A stretch of DNA of 6,767 bases from an uncultured Verrucomicrobiota bacterium (GTDB taxonomy: Bacteria; Verrucomicrobiota; Kiritimatiellia; RFP12; UBA1067), in NCBI GenBank assembly GCA_946628745.1, contig CAMOXA010000085.1, positions 1 through 6,767 on the forward strand, written 5' to 3'. Positions within the stretch are counted from its first letter, which is position 1. Each line of letters starts with the position of its first letter. Below, one piece after another: positions 1 through 6,584 of the stretch. A program made the position numbers and the translations under genes. Under the pieces are notes generated by a model that made no database searches, was not told where the DNA came from, and worked only from the letters and a program-made list of their open reading frames with translations.

Positions 1-51
1 GCAGGACTCATAAGCCTAAGGTCAAGGGTTCGATCCCCTTTCTCGCCACCA
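1..51 (+). tRNA. tRNA with CAU anticodon (Met-type), 3' part only
   Basis: The 5' half lies outside the window. What remains is the anticodon arm, a 5-nt variable loop (19-23), a perfect T arm (stem AAGGG 24-28 with CCCTT 36-40, loop TTCGATC), the 3' acceptor strand TCTCGCC (41-47), discriminator A48 and an encoded CCA at 49-51. The anticodon loop is CTCATAA (7-13), so the anticodon is CAT at 9-11. This could be elongator Met, initiator Met or lysidine-modified Ile2; the missing D arm and acceptor 5' strand prevent a firm choice, and Met is favoured by the CTCATAA loop. The anticodon stem as read has three Watson-Crick pairs, with A6 facing G14 and C2 facing A18. No intrinsic terminator with a T-run follows. 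Confidence 0.88.
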
Positions 52-124
52 TCCCCAAAGTTTGAAGATTCCGCCACCGGTCAAGGCGCAGATGTGCGCA
101 AGGATATGGGATGTCGCTTGCCCA

Positions 125-153
125 TTGAGCCGCGGCGGAATTTTTGGTACAAT
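125..153 (+). promoter_or_regulatory. Extended -10 sigma70-type promoter of the deaminase operon
   Basis: The -35 hexamer TTGAGC is at 125-130. A 17-nt spacer leads to the -10 hexamer TACAAT at 148-153, preceded by TG plus one base (145-147), which is an extended -10 element. The expected transcription start is near 160. This is the only convincing promoter ahead of the four closely packed genes from 163 to 5010. Because the promoter ends only nine bases before the ATG at 163, the deaminase mRNA would have almost no leader. Confidence 0.65.
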
Positions 154-162
154 ATGCGGCCA

Positions 163-659
163 ATGGCAAGGTGTGCAAAAGATCCGCGTCCCAGCTGGGA
201 CGAATATTTCATGGAAATCGCCAACGTGGTGGCGACGCGCAGCAACTGTTCGCGCCGCCATGTCGCCGCAGTCATCGTCAAAGACCGGCACATTCTGTCG
301 ACCGGCTACAACGGTACGCCGCACGGCGTCAAGAACTGCTTCGCAGGCGGGTGCCCGAGATGCGCGGGGACGGTCAAGAGCGGCACGCATCTTGAAGAGT
401 GCCTTTGCGTCCATGCGGAACAGAACGCAATCTGCCAGGCGGCATTGTTCGGCCACGCGGTCGACGGCGCGACGATATACGTCACCATCTCGCCGTGCCT
501 CACGTGCGCAAAGCTCATCATCAACGCGGGGATAAAGGAAGTGGTCTACGGCGGCGACTACGCCTTTCTCGATGCGGTGAAAGACATTTTCAAAGCGGCG
601 GGCGTCAGCCACCGCAAGTTCACACCCCCAAAGAAGCGTTTACAGGAGAAACAAAAACA

Positions 660-663
<4 letters not shown>
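163..663 (+). CDS. dCMP deaminase (ComEB / T4 Cd-like)
   Basis: This is a cytidine/deoxycytidylate deaminase family protein of 166 residues, predicted to convert dCMP to dUMP in the cytosol as a source of dUMP for thymidylate synthesis. The family's N-terminal signature RPSWDEYFMEIA is at residues 9-20 and GYNGTPHG at 48-55. The zinc/catalytic motif is HAEQNAI (84-90; H84 ligand, E86 proton shuttle), with PCLTC at 111-115 supplying C112 and C115. A cysteine-rich insert (C59, C64, C67, C80, C82) precedes the HAE motif, as in ComE/T4-type enzymes. Length is normal for the family. In-frame starts also exist at 94 (GTG), 106 and 154; I chose ATG 163 because the promoter ends at 153 and the conserved core begins nine residues later. 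There is no clear Shine-Dalgarno for 154 or 163. The stop overlaps the next start (ATGA, 660-663). Function is confident; the exact start is not. Confidence 0.92.
644..648 (+). promoter_or_regulatory. Shine-Dalgarno of tpiA
   Basis: AGGAG lies inside the last codons of the deaminase gene, 11 nt upstream of the ATG at 660. It shows that the triosephosphate isomerase start is 660 and not the upstream extension of the same open frame, and that the two genes are translationally linked. Confidence 0.75.
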
Positions 664-1415
<752 letters not shown>

Positions 1416-1420
1416 CGTCA

Positions 1421-2083
1421 ATGAAGCGGTTTTACATCGCGCTTGCACCGCTCGCGCTTGTCGCAGGGTGCTTTGACGAGCCGACGCCCGCCTACAAGAC
1501 GGTCGCTCCAGAAACCAGGATATACCTGAAGGACGGGGCGATGACGGTATTCACGAAGGAGGCTCTTTTCAGAGACGGCCTCGTGGACATACACGGCGTC
1601 GGCATGACCAACCTCTCGGCGATTGCCGAGAGGCTGGCCCCGGAGACTGTCGAGTATCTCAATCTCGACCGCAACGCGCTCACGAACGTCGACGAGCTGG
1701 CGGGTTTCACCTCGCTCAGATGGCTGAGACTGAACGACAACGCGCTCGAAGCGCTGCCGGACATGTCGAAGTTTGCCGAACTAAGGCGCATATACCTTCG
1801 CGGCAACAAGTTTCGCGAAGTGCCCTCTTCGCTGAAGGACCTGCCGAAACTTGCGGACATCGACATGTCGGGGAATCCGATCGAAACGCTGCCCGTATGG
1901 CTCGCCAACAAGCCAGGCCTTGAGAACCTTTCGTTTTCGGGTACCAAGCTGAAGGAACTGCCGAAGGATCTTTCCGCGTGGAAGCCCACGTTGACGACTC
2001 TGCAACTCGGCGATCTTGAACTTTCCGAGGCGGAGATGCACAGAATCCGCACGGCGTTGCCCATGACAAGGGTAGTGTTCTGA
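1421..2083 (+). CDS. Leucine-rich-repeat lipoprotein
   Basis: A 220-residue predicted lipoprotein of unknown role. The N-terminus has basic K2-R3, a hydrophobic stretch and a lipobox V14-A15-G16-C17, so cleavage before C17 and lipidation are expected. After a short non-repeat region (18-75) come about six leucine-rich repeats of 22-24 residues (about 76-205), with cores such as LNLDRNALTNV, LRLNDNALEAL, IYLRGNKFREV, IDMSGNPIETL and LSFSGTKLKEL. The LxxLPxxL-like spacing is that of bacterial LRR proteins, which usually bind proteins. There is no catalytic motif. It starts 5 nt after tpiA without a clear Shine-Dalgarno, suggesting reinitiation, and its stop shares one base with the next start (TGATG, 2081-2085). 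The frame is open back to about 776, but that stretch is the tpiA shadow. Surface or periplasmic recognition is only an inference; the LRR and lipoprotein calls are well supported. Confidence 0.88.
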   Translation: MKRFYIALAPLALVAGCFDEPTPAYKTVAPETRIYLKDGAMTVFTKEALFRDGLVDIHGVGMTNLSAIAERLAPETVEYLNLDRNALTNVDELAGFTSLRWLRLNDNALEALPDMSKFAELRRIYLRGNKFREVPSSLKDLPKLADIDMSGNPIETLPVWLANKPGLENLSFSGTKLKELPKDLSAWKPTLTTLQLGDLELSEAEMHRIRTALPMTRVVF

Positions 2084-5010
2084 TGCCGCCGCCCCGCATG
2101 GCACGGGGCGGGATCGAGGAGCTCGCGACGGAAAGCCCCGCGAAGCTCCTCTTCAAATATTCCTGGCCGGCGCTTGTCGCCATGACGCTCAACGCGCTCT
2201 ACGCCGTCGTGGATCGCGTATTCATCGGCAAGGGTTGCGGCGTGGACGCCATGGCGGGCCTCACGCTCGCCATGCCGATAATGATGCTCTTCGGCGCATT
2301 CGGGGTGTTCGTCGGCGCGGGCCACTCGGCGGTGCTTTCCATAAAACTCGGCGAAGGCGACAGGGTGTCGTGCGAGAAACTTCTCGGCGAACTGGTCGCT
2401 TTCAAACTGCTTTTCTTTTTCACGCTCCCGCCGCTCGTCTTCTTCAATCTCGACACGGTGCTTTCGTGGTGCGGGGCCGACAAGGTGACGCCCGGAGCGT
2501 ACGAGGCGGCCAAGACGTATCTTCGACTCGTCCTCTTCTCCCATCTTTTCTCGCATCTCGCTTTCGGACTGTCGGCGATGCTGCGGGCCGAGGGCGGCGC
2601 GACGCGCTCGATGGTCTGCATGGTCGTCGGATTCGGCCTCAATCTCGTTCTCGACCCGCTTTTCATATTCGTCTTCGGTATGGGGATAGCCGGCGCGGCG
2701 TGGGCGACGAACATCGCGATGTTCGCGAGTTGCGCGTGGGCGCTCGGCTGCTATATGCGCGGCAGGACGGTCGTGCGTCTGAGGCTCAGGCGCATCGGCT
2801 TCTACCGCAGGCTCGCGGGGCGCGCGGCTGGCGTCGGACTCTCGCCGTTCCTTCAGCAGCTTCTAAGCTCGCTTATAGCGGTCTCGCTGCAGCTGGCGTT
2901 CGCGCGGTGGATGCCTGACAAAACGTCACGGACGGCCCAGATAGCATCGCTTGGCGTCTTCCAGTCGGCATTGATACTGATTTTCATGCCTATGCTCGGC
3001 GCCCAGCAGGGATTGCAGCCGATAATAGGTTTCAACTGGGGCGCGCGGAACTTCCGCCGGGTTCTCGGTACGCTGAAGACCGGGCTGTGGGTCACGGCGG
3101 CGCTGAGTTTCGCGGCGTTCGTCGTCCAGGTCGTGCCGCCGTTCCCGGAATGGATCGCGATGATGTTCCTGCCGTCGTCCGACGCGGCGCTCGTCGATCT
3201 CGCCGCCCACGACCTGAGAGTCTCCAACTGCATGATTTGGTGCATAGCAGCGAACGTCGTCGCGACGACGTACTTCCAGTCTATCGGGCGGCCGAAGGCG
3301 GCGATATTGCTGTCGGTCCTCAGGCAGGGGGCGTGCCTTCTGCCGATTGTGTGGCTGCTGCCGCGCTTTATGGAAGACAAGGCGCTTGCGATATGGCTGT
3401 CGATGCCGGTTTCGGACGTGCTGTGCAACGTGGCGACAATTCCGCCGCTCGCCGCGCACGCGCGCTTTCTCTCTCGGGTACGTTCGCGGGGGGCGGCCGC
3501 AGTGCTGGCGCTTCTCGCCTTCGCGACCGCGGCTTTTGCGGCGGCTCCCGCGAAGCCCCGCCCGGCGATACCGCGCTACAGGCCGATTGGCGTGGCGAGC
3601 GTGCACGACCCGTCGATATTCAAGGACAGGGACGGGCGCTACCATGTTTTCGGCACCCATCTCGCGAGCGCGGTTTCGGACAATCTGGTCGGCTGGCGTC
3701 AGACCGACACGCTGAGGCGCGCCGTAGGCGAGGCTGCGGCGGGCAAGATTCGCGCGTACAACGCCGACGAAAAGGCGGCACGCTGGTTCGATTATCTCTG
3801 GGCTCCGGACGTGATATACAACAGGAAGATGCGCAAGTACTGCGTCTACCTGTCGGCGAACGGCGACCACTGGCAGTCCAATATCGTCCTGCTGACAGCG
3901 GACAGGTTTGACGGCCCGTATGACTATTCCGGGACGGTGGTGTACGGCGGCTTCACCGCGGCCAACTGGCGCATTACCGACGTCGGCGCCGTGCTTGGCG
4001 TGGACGAACTTCCCGCGAGATACGTTGAAAACGGCGTCCATAACGGAAAGTGGGGACCGAAGTTCCCCAATTGCATCGACCCGTGCGTCTTCTACGACGA
4101 CAGCGGCGGACTGTGGATGACCTACGGTTCGTGGTCGGGAGGAATTTTCATGCTGCGGCTCGACGAACGAACGGGCTTAAGGAGCCGCAAGGTGAAGTAT
4201 CCGGACGGTGAGCACTCCGATCCGTATTTCGGGCGCAAGATAGCGGGCGGCGCGTATGTGTCGGGCGAAGGGTCGTACATAAAGAAGATCGGCGAGTGGT
4301 ACTGGCTATTCATGTCGTACGGCAAGCTCGACTCGCGAGGCGGCTACAATGTGCGGGTGTTCCGGTCGAAGCGTCCCCAAGGGCCTTACCGGGACCGGCT
4401 GGGCAACACGCCGTTCTACGACACGTACAGGCTCAACTTCAACGACTCCGTCGGGGTCAGGCTTTTCGGCGCGTACAAATGGGGACCGGACGGCGAAGGG
4501 ATGGTCGCACAGGGGCACAACTCGGCTTTTGTGGACGACGACGGGCGCGCGTACATGGTCTACCACACTCGCCTGGCCAGTTTTCACGAAGGGCACTATG
4601 TGCGCGTACACCAGCTTTTCCTGAACAAGGACGGCTGGCTTGTCGCGGGACCGTACCGCATGAGGGGCGAGCGCCTCGACAAGCGCGGTCTCGGCTCGCG
4701 CGAGATCGCCGGCGAGTACGACGTCATAGTGCACAGGCTCGACGTCGACTATGAACGGCTCGGCATGAACCAGCCGGTGAGAGTCTCGCTCAATCCAGAC
4801 AAGACTGTCTCTGGCGCGTTGTCGGGCAGATGGGAGGCAGAGCCCGGCACGCCGTACGTAACGCTCTCGCTGGGCGGTCCGGCGAAGGACGTCTACCGCG
4901 GCGTGGCGCTCGTGATGGCGGTGGACGGAACGAACGAGAAGACGCCGGTCTTCACCGCGCTGGGCGACAAAACCCAGGTGACGATATGGGGCTCGAAGGC
5001 GCGCCGGTAG
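2083..5010 (+). CDS. MATE transporter fused to secreted GH43 endo-arabinanase
   Basis: One uninterrupted 975-codon frame carries two complete proteins. Residues about 20-465 are a MATE-family (DinF/MepA-like) cation-coupled exporter with about 12 hydrophobic segments; the N-terminal signature runs from LLFKYSWPALVAM to VDRVFIG. Residues about 470-486 form a hydrophobic segment preceded by arginines 461, 465, 467 and 469 and ending in AFA (484-486), like a Sec signal peptide. Residues about 505-860 are a GH43 five-bladed propeller with candidate catalytic D509 (HDPSIF), D667 (CIDPCVF) and E729 (SGEGSY), plus H812 in AQGHNS. Residues about 875-970 resemble the beta-sandwich GH43_C domain of AbnB-type arabinan endo-1,5-alpha-L-arabinosidases, ending in VTIWGSK. 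With the MATE C-terminus in the cytoplasm, the extra segment would place the hydrolase in the periplasm. No ATG lies between codons 441 and 583, so a separate GH43 gene would need a start such as GTG 3502. The start overlaps the lipoprotein stop (TGATG); ATG 2098 is an alternative. Substrate of the transporter is unknown. Confidence 0.9.
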   Translation: MPPPRMARGGIEELATESPAKLLFKYSWPALVAMTLNALYAVVDRVFIGKGCGVDAMAGLTLAMPIMMLFGAFGVFVGAGHSAVLSIKLGEGDRVSCEKLLGELVAFKLLFFFTLPPLVFFNLDTVLSWCGADKVTPGAYEAAKTYLRLVLFSHLFSHLAFGLSAMLRAEGGATRSMVCMVVGFGLNLVLDPLFIFVFGMGIAGAAWATNIAMFASCAWALGCYMRGRTVVRLRLRRIGFYRRLAGRAAGVGLSPFLQQLLSSLIAVSLQLAFARWMPDKTSRTAQIASLGVFQSALILIFMPMLGAQQGLQPIIGFNWGARNFRRVLGTLKTGLWVTAALSFAAFVVQVVPPFPEWIAMMFLPSSDAALVDLAAHDLRVSNCMIWCIAANVVATTYFQSIGRPKAAILLSVLRQGACLLPIVWLLPRFMEDKALAIWLSMPVSDVLCNVATIPPLAAHARFLSRVRSRGAAAVLALLAFATAAFAAAPAKPRPAIPRYRPIGVASVHDPSIFKDRDGRYHVFGTHLASAVSDNLVGWRQTDTLRRAVGEAAAGKIRAYNADEKAARWFDYLWAPDVIYNRKMRKYCVYLSANGDHWQSNIVLLTADRFDGPYDYSGTVVYGGFTAANWRITDVGAVLGVDELPARYVENGVHNGKWGPKFPNCIDPCVFYDDSGGLWMTYGSWSGGIFMLRLDERTGLRSRKVKYPDGEHSDPYFGRKIAGGAYVSGEGSYIKKIGEWYWLFMSYGKLDSRGGYNVRVFRSKRPQGPYRDRLGNTPFYDTYRLNFNDSVGVRLFGAYKWGPDGEGMVAQGHNSAFVDDDGRAYMVYHTRLASFHEGHYVRVHQLFLNKDGWLVAGPYRMRGERLDKRGLGSREIAGEYDVIVHRLDVDYERLGMNQPVRVSLNPDKTVSGALSGRWEAEPGTPYVTLSLGGPAKDVYRGVALVMAVDGTNEKTPVFTALGDKTQVTIWGSKARR
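2089..2111 (+). repeat. Perfect 8-bp GC hairpin over the MATE start region
   Basis: CCGCCCCG (2089-2096) and CGGGGCGG (2104-2111) are perfect inverted repeats around a 7-nt loop, CATGGCA. The loop contains the second in-frame ATG (2098) of the fusion gene. No T-run follows, so it is not an intrinsic terminator. It may influence initiation at the overlapping start 2083 or at 2098; it could also be chance in GC-rich coding DNA. Confidence 0.6.
3463..3540 (+). other. Internal signal-peptide-like junction between MATE and GH43
   Basis: Codons 461-486 of the fusion encode a basic stretch (RFLSRVRSRG), a hydrophobic core (AAAVLALLAFATAAF) and an AFA signal-peptidase-like site before AAPAKP. The basic stretch looks like the usual cytoplasmic tail of a MATE protein and also like the n-region of a secretory signal, so there is no linker between the two proteins. 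A run of six G (3488-3493) sits 8 nt before an in-frame GTG (3502) that could act as an internal start, though the n-region would then be lost. Confidence 0.65.
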
Positions 5011-5018
5011 CCGGGGCT

Positions 5019-5044
5019 CGGGAGCGCGTGCGCCGCGACTCTTG
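5019..5044 (+). repeat. Stem-loop after the GH43 stop, no T-tract
   Basis: GAG plus CGCG (5022-5028) pairs with CGCG plus CTC (5034-5041) with one bulged A (5038) and a loop TGCGC; the stem can extend through two G-T pairs to C5019 with G5044. It lies 9 nt past the end of the operon but lacks the T-run of an intrinsic terminator. It may protect the 3' end or assist Rho-dependent termination. It abuts the next promoter's -35 element at 5042. Confidence 0.35.
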
Positions 5045-5071
5045 CCCGGCGGGGGAACGTTGTGATATAAT
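5042..5071 (+). promoter_or_regulatory. Extended -10 promoter of the DsbD-like gene
   Basis: The -35 hexamer TTGCCC (5042-5047) and a perfect -10 TATAAT (5066-5071) are separated by 18 nt, and TG plus one base (5063-5065) precedes the -10. Transcription would start near 5078, giving a leader of about 50 nt. AAGGA at 5111-5115 (14 nt from the ATG) or ACGGA at 5116-5120 (9 nt) would serve as the ribosome binding site. Confidence 0.8.
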
Positions 5072-5129
5072 ATCAATCCAGAGCCATGCGCAGGCACGGC
5101 CGGTTGAACAAAGGAACGGAACACATCAA

Positions 5130-6443
5130 ATGACAAAGGCGTTTTTCTCTCTCGCGGCGTTTGCGGCCGCAACCTTCTTCGCCCAAGCGGAGATACAGAT
5201 AATCAACGGGCAGAAGTACGAATGCCGCGACGGCATGTGCATGCCCGTCGACGACGAACCCGACGACGAACCCGGCGGCGAGGAGGCCGCGCCGGAGGAA
5301 CTGCCGGCCGAACAGACGCCAGACGAGGCGGCAGGCGTCGTGTGCGAAGGGGGCGTATGCCGCATGGCCGAGCCGCCCGACGACGTCAAGGAGGCTTTTG
5401 GAGGCGGCAAGGCGTCTGCAGCAGAAACGCCGCGTCTCGCGCAGGGCTATATGGGAGTCGACGAGTTCGTCGCCTTTCTCGAGAACCGCGAGGGTCCGTC
5501 CGCGCTCGAAGGCAAGGGCTGGTGGCTGGTGCTGGCGATTGTGCTTTTCGGCGGACTGTGCATGAACCTCACGCCGTGCGTTCTGCCGATGGTGCCTGTG
5601 AATCTCATGATCATCGGGCGTTCGGCCTCGCGCGGCGCGCTGTACGGCCTCGGCATCGCGCTCGCGTACGGAGTGCTCGGCGTTCTGGCGGCTGTGGGCG
5701 GCATGGCGTTCGGCGAGATACAGTCGAGCCCGTGGTTCAACGCTGTCATCGCCGTGCTGTTCTTCGTCCTCGCGCTGGCGCTTCTCGGAGTGTTTTTCAT
5801 CGACTTCTCGAAGCGCCGCAATTCGCTGGCGTCGATGCGTGAAAGCATGTGGCCGGGGCTTTTCGCGTTTTTCATGGGCGTGGTGGGGGCCGTCCTCGCA
5901 GGCGCGTGCGTGGCGCCGATACTCATATCGGTGCTGCTTTTGACGGCGAGCCTTTTCGCGAAGGGCGTGTACGCCGCGCTGGCGCTGCCGTTCGTTCTCG
6001 GCCTCGGGATGGCGCTGCCGTGGCCTTTCGCCGGCGCGGGGCTGAAGGCGCTGCCGAAGCCCGGAGCGTGGATGACAAAGGTGAACAAGATTTTCGGCGC
6101 GGTCGTGCTGTGCTTCGCGGCGTGGTACGCGGTTCTGGCGTGGCGCGGCTTCACGGGAAGCGGCGCTGACGGTTCAGCGGCGGCGGAAGGAGCAGTCGTC
6201 ATTTCTTCGCCGTCCTCGTTCTCGCTCGACGGGTTGAAGCGTCCGGTCATGGTCGATTGCTGGGCGAGCTGGTGCAAAAACTGTTCGGCGATGGACGCGA
6301 CGACACTGGCCGACGAGCGCGTCCGCAAGGCGCTGGAACGCTTTACAACGGTCAGATTGCAGGCTGAGGACATAAAGGCGCTGAAGGCGACGCCCGGTTT
6401 TGAAAAGGTGGCGGGGCTGCCCGCGTACTTGATTTTCGAGTAG
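5130..6443 (+). CDS. DsbD-like thiol:disulfide interchange protein, atypical
   Basis: A 437-residue inner-membrane protein that should pass electrons from cytoplasmic thioredoxin to periplasmic thiols. Residues 1-20 are a signal peptide (AQA before E21). Residues 21-125 are an acidic, Pro-rich periplasmic segment with two CX4C motifs (C32/C37 and C72/C77) where classical DsbD has an immunoglobulin-like alpha domain. The transmembrane beta domain (about 130-340) has about six helices, rather than the eight of E. coli DsbD, with the redox cysteines C150 in NLTPCVLPMVP and C260 in GACVAPIL; PGAWM at 311-315 matches the family's SGPWM-type motif. A thioredoxin-like domain follows (about 365-437) with WCKNC (C382, C385) and the cis-Pro motif GLP (429-431). 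The protein ends six residues after that proline, so the last strand and helix of the thioredoxin fold are missing. The frame is open back to 4830, but ATG 5130 follows the promoter and starts the signal peptide. It is probably monocistronic. Confidence 0.93.
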   Translation: MTKAFFSLAAFAAATFFAQAEIQIINGQKYECRDGMCMPVDDEPDDEPGGEEAAPEELPAEQTPDEAAGVVCEGGVCRMAEPPDDVKEAFGGGKASAAETPRLAQGYMGVDEFVAFLENREGPSALEGKGWWLVLAIVLFGGLCMNLTPCVLPMVPVNLMIIGRSASRGALYGLGIALAYGVLGVLAAVGGMAFGEIQSSPWFNAVIAVLFFVLALALLGVFFIDFSKRRNSLASMRESMWPGLFAFFMGVVGAVLAGACVAPILISVLLLTASLFAKGVYAALALPFVLGLGMALPWPFAGAGLKALPKPGAWMTKVNKIFGAVVLCFAAWYAVLAWRGFTGSGADGSAAAEGAVVISSPSSFSLDGLKRPVMVDCWASWCKNCSAMDATTLADERVRKALERFTTVRLQAEDIKALKATPGFEKVAGLPAYLIFE

Positions 6444-6446
6444 GAC

Positions 6447-6474
6447 GCGATTTGCGCTTTTTTCATTTTTTCGC
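6447..6474 (+). terminator. Possible weak terminator after the DsbD-like gene
   Basis: Four bases after the stop codon, a short GCG/CGC stem (6447-6449 with 6455-6457) is followed by six T (6458-6463), then CA and another six T (6466-6471). GCGA (6447-6450) can alternatively pair with TCGC (6471-6474). The stem is too short for a confident intrinsic terminator, but paired T-tracts are unusual in this GC-rich sequence, and the spacer must separate this gene from the next promoter. Confidence 0.35.
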
Positions 6475-6484
6475 ATGCAACCTA

Positions 6485-6514
6485 TTGACGGCGCATAGGA
6501 AAAATTGCTACAAT
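6485..6514 (+). promoter_or_regulatory. Extended -10 promoter of the RRM gene
   Basis: TTGACG (6485-6490), an 18-nt spacer and TACAAT (6509-6514), with TG plus one base (6506-6508) just before the -10, form a near-consensus promoter. The expected start is near 6520-6522, giving a leader of about 64 nt. This is the best -35 match in the window and suggests strong expression. Confidence 0.82.
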
Positions 6515-6518
6515 TTAC

Positions 6519-6560
6519 TTGCTCCTGTTTGAGAAGGCGGGTGCTTTCGGGCAGGAGCAA
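6519..6560 (+). promoter_or_regulatory. Two-tier hairpin at the 5' end of the RRM mRNA leader
   Basis: TTGCTCCTG (6519-6527) and CAGGAGCAA (6552-6560) are perfect 9-bp complements. Inside them, GAAGGC (6533-6538) pairs with GCTTTC (6543-6548), including one G-T pair, around a GGGT loop; a 5-by-3 internal loop joins the two stems. The structure begins almost exactly at the predicted transcription start and ends 11 nt before the Shine-Dalgarno, leaving the latter single-stranded. No T-run follows. It could stabilise the mRNA or be an autoregulatory or temperature-responsive element; which one is not shown by the sequence. Confidence 0.65.
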
Positions 6561-6571
6561 CAAGTTACAGT

Positions 6572-6576
6572 AAGGA
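6572..6576 (+). promoter_or_regulatory. Shine-Dalgarno of the RRM gene
   Basis: AAGGA lies 8 nt upstream of the ATG at 6585 and fixes the start. The seven-base string AAGGAAC also occurs before the DsbD-like gene (5111-5117), where its spacing is longer. Confidence 0.8.
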
Positions 6577-6584
6577 ACAGTCAG

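Noticed and set aside
86..99. Small hairpin GCGCA-GATG-TGCGC downstream of the tRNA as a terminator
   Set aside because: Only 5 bp with no following T-run; probably chance.
399..659. Upstream in-frame extension of triosephosphate isomerase
   Set aside because: The extension is an Arg-rich shadow of the deaminase gene; ATG 660 has an AGGAG at proper distance and matches the family N-terminus.
1492..2556. Minus-strand open frame of 354 codons across the LRR lipoprotein and the MATE start
   Set aside because: It mirrors two real plus-strand genes in GC-rich DNA; its translation is low-complexity Arg/Ser-rich and matches no family, and no promoter or ribosome binding site precedes it.
2926..4041. 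Minus-strand open frame of 371 codons inside the MATE-GH43 gene
   Set aside because: Arg/Val/His-rich shadow of the plus-strand gene with no recognisable domain; the plus frame has clear MATE and GH43 motifs throughout.
4830..5129. Upstream in-frame extension of the DsbD-like protein
   Set aside because: It overlaps the GH43 C-terminal domain in another frame and would bury the signal peptide; the promoter at 5042-5071 lies inside it.
6519..6560. The long inverted repeat before the RRM gene as a terminator for the DsbD-like gene
   Set aside because: It lies downstream of a strong promoter and lacks a T-tract, so an mRNA leader structure is a better reading.
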